A stretch of DNA of 64,000 nt from Streptomyces griseiscabiei (GTDB lineage Bacteria > Actinomycetota > Actinomycetes > Streptomycetales > Streptomycetaceae), in the NCBI RefSeq assembly GCF_020010925.1, contig NZ_JAGJBZ010000004.1, forward strand, positions 372,001-436,000, read 5' to 3'. The first letter of the stretch is position 1. Every line of letters starts with the position of its first letter. Position numbers and translations under genes: made by a program. Shown one piece after another: positions 32,436-41,013 of this stretch. The notes under the pieces were generated by a model. The model worked only from the letters and a program-made list of their open reading frames with translations. It did no database searches and was not told the origin of the DNA.

Positions 32436-33511
32436 GCGGAACCGCTCAGTCCCCGGCCCACGCAGCCCCCGGCCCGTTCCGCCCGCTCGAACTCCGCCAG
32501 CAGCCGGGGCAGTTCGGGCGGCCATACGGGCTCGGCCGTCGGGTCGGCGAGGTCCGCGGGGGTCCACCAGCGCCAGTCCAGGATGCCCTCCTGCGCGCGG
32601 GTGGTGGTGAGGAGGCCGCCGACCGGCTCGCGGCGGGGGCCACGGGCCACATAGATGTCGTCGTACTGGCGGACGTGCCCGTCGGCGCGGATGAAGTCGT
32701 GCTCCCAGGAACAGAGGAAGGCGCCCGGCCGCACATCCGTCCAGCCCGTCTCCTCGCGCAGCTCCCGCAGGGCACCCTCGCGGGGAGTCTCGCCGTCCTC
32801 CAGCCCACCGCCGGGCAGGGCCCAGTGCGGGCCCGCCTCGGCATCGCGGTACCGGAAGAGGAAGACGGCCCCCTCCGGGTCGAGCACGGCGACCCGCGCG
32901 GCCCGGCGCTTCCTGCGCAGCGGCTTGCGCAACACCGTGCAGGGGCGGCCCAGTTGGCGGTCCCGGCGACGCTCGACGACCTCGTAGCCGAGGGAGGCCC
33001 AGAACGCCAGGGCGCCGGGGTTGTTGTCGAGCGCCGCCAGCCGTACGGCGATGCGTCCGGCCCGCCGGAACCGCTCCTCCACGAGGGCCGCCAACTCCCG
33101 CCCGTACCCCCGTCGCTGGGCCCCGGCGTCGACGAGCAGCAGCCCGATCCACGGGTCGGGGTCGGCCGGATCGGGGTGGCGCGCGAGAGTGATGGCGATC
33201 CCGACGAGCCGCCCGGCGCCCGGGCCGTCCCCGCCTTCCCCGCGCGGCCCGCTCTCCCCGCCTGCCTCGCCCTTCCCTCCCTCACCGCTCTCCGTGCCCT
33301 CCCTCGCGAGCAGGACCTCCACGTCCGGGGTGGCCAGCTCGACCGACAGGGCCGCGGCGACCTGTTCGGGACGGATGTCGTTCGCGTCCGGGAAGTCACC
33401 GCTCAGGGTGTAGAAGTCGCGGTTCGAGGCGTGCAGGGCGGTGAGTTCGGCGAGAAGGGGCCCGGGAACGGTTCCGTCCGCGGCCGTACGGAGAGGTTCG
33501 AGCTGCAGCAT
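32105..33511 (-). CDS. GNAT acetyltransferase-Nudix hydrolase fusion with antisense tail
   Basis: A 468-residue frame with two domains. An N-terminal GNAT acetyltransferase (LLVDAGAQRRGYGRELAALVEE, the acetyl-CoA loop, and LAALDNNPGALAFWASLGYEVVERR) is followed by a Nudix hydrolase with an intact box, GGGLEDGETPREGALRELREETGW. A run of charged and glycine residues near residues 73-100 looks like a linker within the GNAT part. The recognisable Nudix fold ends near residue 355. The last 110 or so codons lie opposite the M1 peptidase gene and read like antisense sequence. The only in-frame stop is at 32105. Substrates are unknown. Confidence 0.78.
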   Translation of the reverse strand: MLQLEPLRTAADGTVPGPLLAELTALHASNRDFYTLSGDFPDANDIRPEQVAAALSVELATPDVEVLLAREGTESGEGGKGEAGGESGPRGEGGDGPGAGRLVGIAITLARHPDPADPDPWIGLLLVDAGAQRRGYGRELAALVEERFRRAGRIAVRLAALDNNPGALAFWASLGYEVVERRRDRQLGRPCTVLRKPLRRKRRAARVAVLDPEGAVFLFRYRDAEAGPHWALPGGGLEDGETPREGALRELREETGWTDVRPGAFLCSWEHDFIRADGHVRQYDDIYVARGPRREPVGGLLTTTRAQEGILDWRWWTPADLADPTAEPVWPPELPRLLAEFERAERAGGCVGRGLSGSAHGRGGFPFPYSQSSQTGVRSASRAAFRADPAANFSTYAVKSAVSALPWRCAVAQPRISSKKVSSPTASRTLCRTIAPRSYTGLSEIRAALGGRAGGKSQTALFEAASGK

Positions 33512-33559
33512 GCCCGCACGTTATCGATCAGCGGGCCGTACAGTTCCTGGTTCCTCCGG

Positions 33560-34258
33560 ATGCGTGAGAGGGGTCGGGGCGGGGTGGAACAGCGGGTACG
33601 GGTGCACAGGGCGCGGCTGGGCGGTGACGAGTTCCGGGTGATCCGGCCCGCCCCGTCGGCGGCACGGCTGGCGCTGCGCGACGACCACTACTGGCTGTCG
33701 ATGTACGCCGACCGGGCCGGCGCGGAGCAGCTCGTCGCGCTGTGGGCGCTCGCCGCCCGGTCCGCCCGGTCGCTGGTCCATCTGCCGCTGCGGGCCGGGC
33801 CCGCTCCCGACGGCGTCGGCGGCGGCGACACCGAACCCGTCGCGCTGGACCTGGTCCTGGTCCACCACAGCCTGCGGTTCCGGACCGCCTCGTGGAAGGA
33901 GCTGCGGTCCCGGCTCGACGCCGGCCGGCTCCAGACGGCGACGGCGACACCGGAGCGGGACTTCCCGGACGAGGACGCCCTCGACCACCAGCGGCGCGCG
34001 TACCCCTCGTACCGGGACCATCTCGCCTTCGACATCGCCGCGCACACGCTCTTCGTCGTGGGGAGCCCCACCGCGTTCCGCGAGCACGGCACCTCCCTGC
34101 GCGACCTCGTCGACGAGGCCCCCTCCTTCGCGCACCGCCACCCGGACTCCGGGCACTGCTGCGTCGAACTCGGTCCCGGGCCGTGGTTCCAGCGGCGCAC
34201 CCGGCGGCATGTCCCCGCCTCGCTGCACATCCAGTACTGCGCCGACTGGCGCGTATGA
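33560..34258 (+). CDS. Hypothetical protein (about 230 aa)
   Basis: A soluble protein without recognised domains. Segments include FRVIRPAPSAARLALRDDHYWLSMYADRAGAEQLVALWALA, LDLVLVHHSLRFRTASWKEL and the cysteine-containing HPDSGHCCVELGPGPWFQRR. The ATG at 33560 and an in-frame GTG at 33584 (after a G-rich stretch) are both possible starts. It ends 78 bp before the convergent TerD gene, with a strong hairpin between. Co-conservation with TerD could not be judged. Confidence 0.55.
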   Translation: MRERGRGGVEQRVRVHRARLGGDEFRVIRPAPSAARLALRDDHYWLSMYADRAGAEQLVALWALAARSARSLVHLPLRAGPAPDGVGGGDTEPVALDLVLVHHSLRFRTASWKELRSRLDAGRLQTATATPERDFPDEDALDHQRRAYPSYRDHLAFDIAAHTLFVVGSPTAFREHGTSLRDLVDEAPSFAHRHPDSGHCCVELGPGPWFQRRTRRHVPASLHIQYCADWRV

Positions 34259-34261
34259 CGG

Positions 34262-34296
34262 CCGAAGGCCCCGCCGTACGTCGGCGGGGCCTTCGG
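34262..34296. terminator. Bidirectional terminator between convergent genes
   Basis: Perfect 15-bp arms (CCGAAGGCCCCGCCG and its complement) with a 5-nt loop lie 3 bp after the stop of the plus-strand gene and about 40 bp past the minus-strand TerD stop. Confidence 0.85.
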
Positions 34297-34336
34297 TGGT
34301 GCGGTCCGGGGCGCGGGCCCCGGTCGCCGTCCGGAC

Positions 34337-34912
34337 TCAGACGCTGACGCCGAAGTCCTGGGCGATGCCGACGAGGCCCGAGGCGTAGCCCTGGCCGACC
34401 GCGCGGAACTTCCACTCGGCGCCGTTGCGGTACAGCTCGCCGAAGACCATGGCGGTCTCGGTGGCGGCGTCCTCGGAGAGGTCGTAGCGGGCGATCTCGG
34501 CGCCGCCGGCCTGGTTGACGATGCGGATGTAGGCGTTGCGGACCTGGCCGAAGTTCTGCGAGCGGTTCTCCGCGTCGTAGATGGAGACCGGGAAGACGAT
34601 CTTGTCGACGTCGGCGGGGAGGCCCGCGAGGTTGACGTTGATCGCCTCGTCGTCGCCCGCGCCCTCGCCCGTGCGGTTGTCGCCCGTGTGGACGATCGTC
34701 TGGTCCGGGGTCTGCTTGTTGTTGAAGAAGACGAAGTGGCCGTCCGAGTAGACCTTGCCCTGCGGGTTGACCGCGATCGCCGAGGCGTCGAGGTCGAAGT
34801 CCGTGCCGGTGGTGGTGCGGACGTCCCAGCCGAGGCCCACGGTGACGGCGGTCAGGCCCGGAGCCTCCTTGGTGAGCGAGACGTTGCCACCCTTGGACAG
34901 GCTTACAGCCAT
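34337..34912 (-). CDS. TerD-family calcium-binding stress protein
   Basis: A 191-residue TerD domain protein, full length for the family. The start [30 protein letters not shown] and the acidic [11 protein letters not shown] loop are typical, as is the calcium-binding segment [22 protein letters not shown] near residues 77-98. The protein ends [11 protein letters not shown]. TerD proteins are cytoplasmic, associated with tellurite, phage and cell-surface stress phenotypes, and in Streptomyces are present in many copies with developmental roles. GAAGGA precedes the ATG. A short inverted repeat, GCTTCGT/ACGAAGC, lies at 34963-34983 upstream. Confidence 0.93.
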   Translation of the reverse strand: MAVSLSKGGNVSLTKEAPGLTAVTVGLGWDVRTTTGTDFDLDASAIAVNPQGKVYSDGHFVFFNNKQTPDQTIVHTGDNRTGEGAGDDEAINVNLAGLPADVDKIVFPVSIYDAENRSQNFGQVRNAYIRIVNQAGGAEIARYDLSEDAATETAMVFGELYRNGAEWKFRAVGQGYASGLVGIAQDFGVSV

Positions 34913-35119
34913 GGTTGGGAGTCCTTCCCTCGTTGCGTGCGGGCACTTGCGTGCCTCTACGGGCTTCGTACCGGGGACGAAGCTACCTGTACCCCTATGA
35001 ACGTAGGGAGGGGCGCCAGAGGTTCCAGCGCTTTTTACTTTCTTTACTCGGGCTCCCTCGCGCCCCCTCGCGCCGAAAAACGCGTGACGTGGACCGGACA
35101 TCCGGGTGACGATGGGGGC

Positions 35120-35548
35120 ATGTCCGGTCCTCACGTCATCCGTGGCTCCGTCTCGCTTCCCGAGGCCGAGCTGATGTGGCGTTTCTCCCGGTCCTCCGGT
35201 CCCGGCGGACAGCACGTCAACACCAGTGACTCCCAGGTCGAGCTGCGGTTCGACCTCGCGAACACCGAGGCGCTGCCCGAGGTGTGGAAGGCGCGGGCGC
35301 TGGAGCGGCTCGCGGGGCGGCTCGTGGACGGGGTCGTGACGGTGCGGGCCTCCGAGCACCGGTCGCAGTGGCGCAACCGCGAGACCGCGGCGGTGCGGCT
35401 GGCCGCGCTGCTGGCGGAGGCGACGGCGCCGCCGCCGAAGCCGCGGCGGGCGACGCGGATTCCCCGGGGGATCAACGAGCGGCGGCTGCGGGAGAAGAAG
35501 CAGCGGTCCGACACGAAGCGGGGGAGGTCGGGGCGGGACTGGGGGTGA
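35120..35548 (+). CDS. arfB: Peptidyl-tRNA hydrolase ArfB (ribosome rescue factor)
   Basis: A 142-residue class-I release-factor-like protein. [24 protein letters not shown] contains the catalytic GGQ motif near residue 33. The C-terminal tail ([31 protein letters not shown]) is long and basic, as needed to sense an empty mRNA channel on stalled ribosomes. The size and absence of a stop-codon recognition domain separate it from RF1/RF2. It is monocistronic and converges with the flavin reductase gene. Confidence 0.92.
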   Translation: MSGPHVIRGSVSLPEAELMWRFSRSSGPGGQHVNTSDSQVELRFDLANTEALPEVWKARALERLAGRLVDGVVTVRASEHRSQWRNRETAAVRLAALLAEATAPPPKPRRATRIPRGINERRLREKKQRSDTKRGRSGRDWG

Positions 35549-35684
35549 GCCTCGGTGCGTCCGGGTGAGTAGCGCCCCCGCCGCCCCTGCCCGTCCCATC
35601 CACGTCCCGTCCTCCAGGGGCTGCGCCCCTTCGCCCCCCGTGGTCACTCCCGAGGGGCGGAGTTTCGGCCGCGCGTCTGTGGGG

Positions 35685-35721
35685 GTTCTCGCGCAGTTCC
35701 CCGCGCCCCTTACGGGGCGCG
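35685..35721. repeat. Dispersed repeat copy with terminator hairpin
   Basis: TCGCGCAGTTCCCCGCGCCC, the core of the dispersed repeat, runs into a hairpin GCGCCCC-TTA-CGGGGCGC ending just before the flavin reductase stop. The rest of the 175-bp convergent gap (35549-35684) holds another small hairpin (GGGGCTGCGCCCC) but no gene. Confidence 0.65.
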
Positions 35722-35723
35722 CC

Positions 35724-36347
35724 TTACGGGGCCAACTGCCGGTAGCGGCCCCGGAAGTAGGTCAGCGGGGATCCGTCCGTGCCCGGGGACGTCGATGTCA
35801 GGACCCGGCCGATGACCAGGGTGTGGTCGCCCGCGGTGACGCGTTGCTCGGTGCGGCATTCGAGGGTGGCCAGGGCGCCGGTGATCAGGAGGGCGCCGCT
35901 GGCTTCGCCGCGCGTGTGGGGGAGGTCGGCGAAGAGGAGACGGTCGCTCACGCGGTTCTTCATGGCGAAGCGGGACGCCACCGTGCGCTGCTGTTCGCCG
36001 AGCACCGAGACGGCCCACAGGGGCTGCTCGGCGAGCAGGTCGTCCATGCGGGAGCCCTCGCGGAGGCCGACCATGACGAGGGGCGGGTCGAGGGACACGG
36101 ACATGAAGGACGTCGCGGTCATACCGACGTCCTCGCCGCGCGGCCCCTCCGGATCCAGCGCCGCCTCGTGCGCGGTCACCAGGACCACACCGGCCGCCAG
36201 CCGGGCCATCGCGGCACGGAACTCGTCTTCACTCACCCCCTCAGCATGCCCGCCGGGGAGGGGGAGGGAGACGGCCGGGGTCTCCTCCGCGGCCTCCGCC
36301 GGATTTGCGAGAGGGACGGGAGCGAGAGAGGGGGAGGGAACGGTCAC
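35724..36347 (-). CDS. Flavin reductase-like FMN-binding split-barrel protein
   Basis: A 207-residue protein of the flavin reductase domain family. After about 38 variable residues come [38 protein letters not shown] and [17 protein letters not shown], the FMN-binding core. [11 protein letters not shown] and YFRGRYRQL end the fold. Such proteins supply reduced flavin to two-component monooxygenases, but no partner lies next to it. It starts at a GTG. It is 14 kb from the cluster, so a link with the cluster oxygenases is only speculative. Confidence 0.85.
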   Translation of the reverse strand: MTVPSPSLAPVPLANPAEAAEETPAVSLPLPGGHAEGVSEDEFRAAMARLAAGVVLVTAHEAALDPEGPRGEDVGMTATSFMSVSLDPPLVMVGLREGSRMDDLLAEQPLWAVSVLGEQQRTVASRFAMKNRVSDRLLFADLPHTRGEASGALLITGALATLECRTEQRVTAGDHTLVIGRVLTSTSPGTDGSPLTYFRGRYRQLAP

Positions 36348-36418
36348 CCCCGCACGCTAGGCCTCGGCGCCGGGACACCGCATCGGCCCCTGGCCCGACC
36401 CTCCACCAGGACCTACGA

Positions 36419-36620
36419 CCTAGGGCCCTTCTGATGGATCTCCGCGGCGTCGCGACGCCCGGCACGCACTCCCCCACTGCCTCAAGGGCGTGGGGGGACC
36501 CCCAGCCGCACGGCGCGAAGGGCCAGGTGGCTCCGCCACAAGACCCTCCACGCCGCACGCCGAGCGCACGCACCGAACGCCGCTCCTTCTCCCACGGAGA
36601 TCCACCAGAAGGGCCCTAGG
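36419..36620. mobile_element. Candidate miniature inverted-repeat transposable element (MITE), 202 bp
   Basis: Terminal inverted repeats of 26 bp (36419-36444 and 36595-36620) differ at one position. They contain GGGCCCTTCTG and GGATCTCCG, and their ends form CCTAGG, compatible with a CTAG target duplication. The 150-bp interior has no convincing gene. The structure matches a non-autonomous element moved by an IS5-like transposase elsewhere; that family link is from memory and uncertain. It lies between the flavin reductase and diguanylate cyclase genes. Confidence 0.6.
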
Positions 36621-36763
36621 GCCACGCGGCCGGCACCCGACACTGTCGGGCACTCGCTCAAGCCCGCTCAACCCTGCTCACAGTGCCTACACAGAGTTCT
36701 GAATTCTGTTCAGGAAGCGCACGAGGGAAACGCATAAACTCCACTCAATTGCTCATCTTCTGT

Positions 36764-36779
36764 TGTGACTTGAGTCACA
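36764..36779. promoter_or_regulatory. CRP/FNR-type operator upstream of the diguanylate cyclase
   Basis: TGTGACTTGAGTCACA is a perfect match to the TGTGA-N6-TCACA half-site consensus, with 7-bp arms. It lies about 200 bp before the cyclase ATG in a markedly AT-richer stretch (36690-36800). The remaining leader to 36979 holds repeated GTAAGCGG/GCAGGTTAC-type short motifs and no gene. Confidence 0.7.
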
Positions 36780-36979
36780 GGAGCCATATTTTGTTGACCC
36801 TGTGTACCGAGTGGGCTTCGCGCTGTGATTCAGTGGCGGGGAAGCTGGAACCTGTAAGCGGGAACTGTAAGCGGTAGTAAGCCCGCGAGTTAAGCGAGTC
36901 GAGAGAGTCGAGCAGGTTACGCAGGTTACCTGGAGCCTGGAGCTGCCACAGCTGCCATGAGATCTCGGGGGGAGGGCCA

Positions 36980-38731
36980 ATGGAGACCGAGTCGGAGCCC
37001 TACGTCCGTCTGGGGACGCTGAAGCAGCTGCACCAGGTCATGGCCGACATGAACACCGCGCGCAGCCTGGCCGACACGTTGCAGACCGTCGCCGACGGTG
37101 TGGTCAACGGCCTGGGCTACGAACTGGCCTGTGTGAACCTCGTCCGCCCCGACGGCGACCTGGTCGTCGCCGCCCTCGCGGGGAACAGCGCCGCCGAGGC
37201 CCTCATCTCCGGCCGCGTCGGCTCCCGCGCCTCCTGGGACCGCCGGCTGAGCATGGGCGAGGCCTGGGGCGACCTGCGGTTCATACCCCACACCGAGGGC
37301 TGGGTGCTCGACGAGGACGACGTCCCCCAGTGGTACACCGACGGCCCCGCGCCCCGCTTCGAGGACGAGTGGCACCCCTCCGACCGGCTCTTCGCGCCGA
37401 TGTACACCCCGGGCGCCGGCGGCACCTCCTGCGGTGAGCTGCTCGGCGTCGTCTCGGTGGACCGGCCGCGAAACGGTCGGCGACCCGGCGCGTGGGGACG
37501 CGAGGCGCTCACGATGTACGCCTTCCAGGCCGCGATCGCGATCAGCAACGCTCGGCTGCGCGCCAACATGCAGCGTGCACTGGTCAGGCTCGAAAGGGAG
37601 CAGCAGGCGCTGCGCGCCAGCGAGGAATCCTTCCGGCAGGCCTTCGAGTACGCCCCCTCCGGCATGGCCATCGCCGAGATGGGCGGCGACCAGCACGGCC
37701 GGATCCTGCGCACCAACGACGCGCTGTGCCGGCTGCTCGGCCGCCCCGCCTCCGCGATGCGCCGCTACGCCTTCTCCGATCTCGTCCACCCCGAGGACAT
37801 AGGCACCCTGCTGCGCACCTCCGCCGAGGGCGGGCGCGCCGAGCTGCGGCTCGGGCGGCGCGACGGGACGTACGTCTGGGTGTCGCTGCGCAACAGCGTG
37901 GTCGCGGACGCCGCCGACGGGCCCCGCTTCCTGCTCACCCACGTCGAGGACATCGAGGAGCGCAAGCGGCGCGAACTGCAGCTCGCGCACCGCGCCTCGC
38001 ACGACGCCCTCACCGGGCTGCCGAACTCCGCGGAGCTGCGCTCGCGTCTGTCGGCCCGGCTCTGCCAGCGCCCCCACTCCCTCCCGGCCGCGGGGGCGGC
38101 CGACTCCATGCATGTGGCCGACTCCATGAACGCGGCCTTCGGGCAGTTCGGGGAGCACGGGGAGTTCGGCGGCGCCGAGCCGCCGCCGCGGCTGCCGCAC
38201 CCGTCGTTCGACGAGTACGAGGCCGCGGGGCACGGCGGGCACGCCTTCGACTTCCACGCGGCGGGCGGGCCGTTCGACGCCTTCGACCACCATGTGCACA
38301 CCGTCGCGCCGGAGGACGAGCGGGACGACGGGACCAAGGGGCTCGCGGTGCTCTTCTGCGACCTCGACGGGTTCAAGTCGATCAACGACCGGTTCGGGCA
38401 CAACGCGGGCGACGCCGTCCTCATCGAGGTGGCCCGCCGGCTCAGCCGGGGCGTGCGCGACGGCGACACGGTGGCCCGGCTCGGCGGTGACGAGTTCGTC
38501 GTCCTCGCCGACGGCCTCGGCCGCGCGGACGCCCAGGACCTCGCCGTACGCCTGCGCAACGAGATCATCCAGCCGATCCGGGTCGACGGTCGCGCGATGC
38601 GCGTCGGGGCCAGTTTCGGCATCGGATGGGCGCACTGCGGAATGACGGCGGACGAGGTGTTGAAATCAGCTGACGAGCGGATGTACGTCGAGAAACGATC
38701 TCGTCCCAGGCAGCACCGACGGGCCGGATGA
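36980..38731 (+). CDS. cdgB: Diguanylate cyclase, GAF-PAS-GGDEF (CdgB-like)
   Basis: A 583-residue cyclic di-GMP synthase. A GAF domain occupies roughly residues 15-195, followed by a short coiled helix (RALVRLEREQQALRASEESFRQ). A PAS/PAC domain covers about 210-330, and a GGDEF domain about 340-575. The active site LGGDEFVVL is intact, and RDGD five residues before GGDEF is the inhibitory I-site. FCDLDGFKSINDRFGHNAGD binds metal and GTP. A Gly/His/Phe-rich insertion (about residues 365-450) splits the GGDEF N-terminal helix from the rest. Domain order and genomic context resemble CdgB of S. coelicolor, which affects development. A CRP-like site lies upstream. Confidence 0.88.
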   Translation: METESEPYVRLGTLKQLHQVMADMNTARSLADTLQTVADGVVNGLGYELACVNLVRPDGDLVVAALAGNSAAEALISGRVGSRASWDRRLSMGEAWGDLRFIPHTEGWVLDEDDVPQWYTDGPAPRFEDEWHPSDRLFAPMYTPGAGGTSCGELLGVVSVDRPRNGRRPGAWGREALTMYAFQAAIAISNARLRANMQRALVRLEREQQALRASEESFRQAFEYAPSGMAIAEMGGDQHGRILRTNDALCRLLGRPASAMRRYAFSDLVHPEDIGTLLRTSAEGGRAELRLGRRDGTYVWVSLRNSVVADAADGPRFLLTHVEDIEERKRRELQLAHRASHDALTGLPNSAELRSRLSARLCQRPHSLPAAGAADSMHVADSMNAAFGQFGEHGEFGGAEPPPRLPHPSFDEYEAAGHGGHAFDFHAAGGPFDAFDHHVHTVAPEDERDDGTKGLAVLFCDLDGFKSINDRFGHNAGDAVLIEVARRLSRGVRDGDTVARLGGDEFVVLADGLGRADAQDLAVRLRNEIIQPIRVDGRAMRVGASFGIGWAHCGMTADEVLKSADERMYVEKRSRPRQHRRAG

Positions 38732-38944
38732 CGCCCGGAGTGACGCCTGCTACATGCCGGGAAAAGCCCAGGTCAGCGACGTATCTTGGCGGGATTTCAC
38801 CTGGTGGACGGTGGCCCGGCCCGGCGATGAGGTCCGAGTCACCCGTTTGGGGCACGGCGAGCGGGTAGGCTCGCTCTTCTACACCCCCGTGCAACAACCC
38901 GCCACCCGTACGTGTAAGTACCGCACCGCTGAGGAGACCTAGGG

Positions 38945-39934
38945 ATGACGCCCGGCAACAACGGCGCGAGCACGCCCGAGGACGACGACCCGTTCGGCTA
39001 CCTCTACGAGGACGGGCAGGCCCGAGGAGCCCAGCCGCCCAGCGGGAGCTACGGCTACCCCAACGCGGTCAACCGGGTCCGGCCGGTCGGCGAACGCCAG
39101 TACGGGCAGCAGACCCAGCAGGCTCCGCAGGCAGCCACCGCGCAGTACGGGCAGGTCCCGCAGCAGGGGTACGGCCAGCCGCAGGGCGCCCCCGGTCAGC
39201 CGAACGCGCACTACCAGGCCCCCGAGAGCTTCGGCGGCGGCGGTGCGCCGACGACCCGTCAGCAGGGCTACGGCAACGGCCACGGCGGGGGCGGCGGCCG
39301 CGGCCGGGGCCCCAACACCAAGGGCCTCCTCATCGGCGCGATCGCCGTGGTCGCCGCCGTGGTGATCGGCATCGGCGTCGCCATGCTCGGCGGCGACGAC
39401 TCCGACAGCGCCTCCGGCGACGACACCGGTTCCTCCACGGCCCCCTCCGCCCAGGAGAGCACCGACCCCAGCCCGACCGCCGAAAAGTCCAAGGACCCGA
39501 AATCCACCGAACTCCCCAAGGCAGAGGCGAAGACCCTCCTGCTCGGCGGCTCGGCGGTCACCGCGTCCGACATCGCGGGCGCCAAGTCGGACGGCGGCTT
39601 CTACGTCACCAACTTCAACTCGGTCGGTTCGTCCATCACCTGGAAGATGGAGGACGTCCCGGCGGGCGGCAAGTACACGCTGTACGTCATCTACGGCGTC
39701 CCGGGCAAGAAGGCCGACGCCACCCTCTCGATCAACGGCACGGCCCAGACACGCCCGCTCAACCTGGACAACTTCGCGAAGGCGCCCGAGGGCGACTACG
39801 AGAAGGGCTGGACGAACACCTACGCGTCCATCCAGCTCAACAAGGGCAGCAACGAGGTCAAGATCTCGTGCGAGGACGGCAACTCCTGCGACGTCAACTT
39901 CGACCAGCTGTACCTGGAGAAGGGCTGGAAGTGA
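38945..39934 (+). CDS. Membrane-anchored protein with carbohydrate-binding-like domain
   Basis: A 329-residue protein. About 125 N-terminal residues are rich in Gln, Gly, Pro and Tyr (disordered, cytoplasmic). One membrane helix, LLIGAIAVVAAVVIGIGVAML, is followed by a Ser/Thr/Asp/Pro linker. A C-terminal jelly-roll-like domain (about residues 195-329) has GFYVTNFNSVGSSITWKMEDVPAGGKYTLYVIYG and ends with SCDVNFDQLYLEKGWK, the pattern of CBM6/CBM35-type modules. It probably binds cell-wall glycans. A TAGGCT -10-like hexamer lies at about 38866 in the 213-bp gap before it. Confidence 0.75.
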   Translation: MTPGNNGASTPEDDDPFGYLYEDGQARGAQPPSGSYGYPNAVNRVRPVGERQYGQQTQQAPQAATAQYGQVPQQGYGQPQGAPGQPNAHYQAPESFGGGGAPTTRQQGYGNGHGGGGGRGRGPNTKGLLIGAIAVVAAVVIGIGVAMLGGDDSDSASGDDTGSSTAPSAQESTDPSPTAEKSKDPKSTELPKAEAKTLLLGGSAVTASDIAGAKSDGGFYVTNFNSVGSSITWKMEDVPAGGKYTLYVIYGVPGKKADATLSINGTAQTRPLNLDNFAKAPEGDYEKGWTNTYASIQLNKGSNEVKISCEDGNSCDVNFDQLYLEKGWK

Positions 39935-39960
39935 GGCCCGCCCTCACCCGCTGAGCCCGC

Positions 39961-40887
39961 TCACGCCGCCGTGACCTCCCCCGTCACCCTCACCTGCCCC
40001 ACCAACTCCTCGTACGCCTGGCGGTCGAACTCGCCCGCCACCGGGGTGAGTACCGTCGCCGCTGACAGGGCCACGGCTCGGGCGAGGCGGGCGGGCCAGG
40101 GGAGGTGGTCGGCCAGGGATGACAGGAGGCCGGCCACCGCTGAGTCGCCCGCGCCGGTGGGGTTGCCGTGGAAGCGGCGGGGTGGGGTGGCGCGCCACTG
40201 GCCCTCGGGGGTGTGGGCGAGGAGGCCGTCCGGGCCGAGGGAGGCGACGACCGCCCGTGCGCCGCGGCGGCGGGCGTCCTGGGTCGCGCGGGACGGCTCG
40301 TGGGAGCCGGTGAGTTCGGCCAGTTCGTCGGCGTTCGGTTTCACGAGGTCGGGCCGGGCGGCCACCCCGCGCCGCAGTGGTTCACCGCTGGTGTCCAGCA
40401 GGACGGGGACGGAGAGTGTGCGGGCGGTGCGGATCAGGGTCGCGTACGCGCCCACCGGCACCCCCGGCGGCAGGCTGCCGCACAGGGCCACCACCGAGGC
40501 GGAGCGCAGCAGTTCGGCGTACGCCTCCTGGAACGCCGACCACTCGGCGGGGGTGATGAGCGGGCCGGGTTCGTTGAGCTGAGTCGTGTCACCGCTCGCG
40601 TCGGCCACGGCGACCGTCCGCCGTGTGGTGCCCCGTACCGGCATCAGCGCGTCCACCACACCCGGTGTGTGCGTGAGCCGGTCCTGCACGGCGCGGCCCG
40701 TCGCGCCGCCGGTGAAGCCGGTGACCGTCACCTCGTGGCCGAGCGCCGCGAGCACCCGGGCCACGTTCAGGCCCTTGCCGCCGGGCCGTTCGATCACCTC
40801 GGTCACCCGGTGCGTGGCGTGCGGTCGCAACTCGCGTACGCGATAGGTGATGTCGAGAGCGGTGTTCAGCGTGACCGTGAGGATCAC
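39961..40887 (-). CDS. PfkB-family hexose kinase (1-phosphofructokinase-like)
   Basis: A 308-residue ribokinase-family sugar kinase. MILTVTLNTALDITYRV and the ERPGGKGLNVARVLAALGHEV block are typical of the 1-phosphofructokinase/tagatose-6-phosphate kinase group. GNPTGAGDSAVAGLL contains the catalytic aspartate and anion hole. It starts at a GTG. It lies just downstream of nagA in the same direction, separated by a hairpin, so a role in amino-sugar or hexose-phosphate breakdown is likely but the substrate is not fixed by sequence. Confidence 0.85.
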   Translation of the reverse strand: MILTVTLNTALDITYRVRELRPHATHRVTEVIERPGGKGLNVARVLAALGHEVTVTGFTGGATGRAVQDRLTHTPGVVDALMPVRGTTRRTVAVADASGDTTQLNEPGPLITPAEWSAFQEAYAELLRSASVVALCGSLPPGVPVGAYATLIRTARTLSVPVLLDTSGEPLRRGVAARPDLVKPNADELAELTGSHEPSRATQDARRRGARAVVASLGPDGLLAHTPEGQWRATPPRRFHGNPTGAGDSAVAGLLSSLADHLPWPARLARAVALSAATVLTPVAGEFDRQAYEELVGQVRVTGEVTAA

Positions 40888-40941
40888 CTGCGCCTACCCC
40901 CTTGAGTCTCGGCTGCGCGGAGGCTCGATCATGCCAAACGA

Positions 40942-40978
40942 GCGGCGGTCGGCCCAGACCCCCGGGACCGACCGCCGC
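40942..40978 (-). terminator. Hairpin after nagA
   Basis: Eleven-base arms (GCGGCGGTCGG and complement) with a 15-nt loop lie 36 bp beyond the nagA stop, between nagA and the PfkB-family gene. It probably separates the two transcripts at least in part. Confidence 0.7.
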
Positions 40979-41013
40979 ACTTCGGGTGCATGGCAACAAA
41001 GAGACCGATCAGG

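Noticed and set aside
36241..36702. Small frames inside the inverted-repeat element
   Set aside because: They follow the repeat arms on both strands and show no domain; the region is better explained as a MITE-like element.
36697..36711. CTGAA-N5-TTCAG as an operator near the CRP site
   Set aside because: Arms are only 5 bp and lie in a low-GC stretch where such matches arise by chance.
38754..38942. A 62-codon frame before the carbohydrate-binding protein
   Set aside because: It covers the apparent promoter (TAGGCT) and lacks a ribosome binding site; treated as untranslated.
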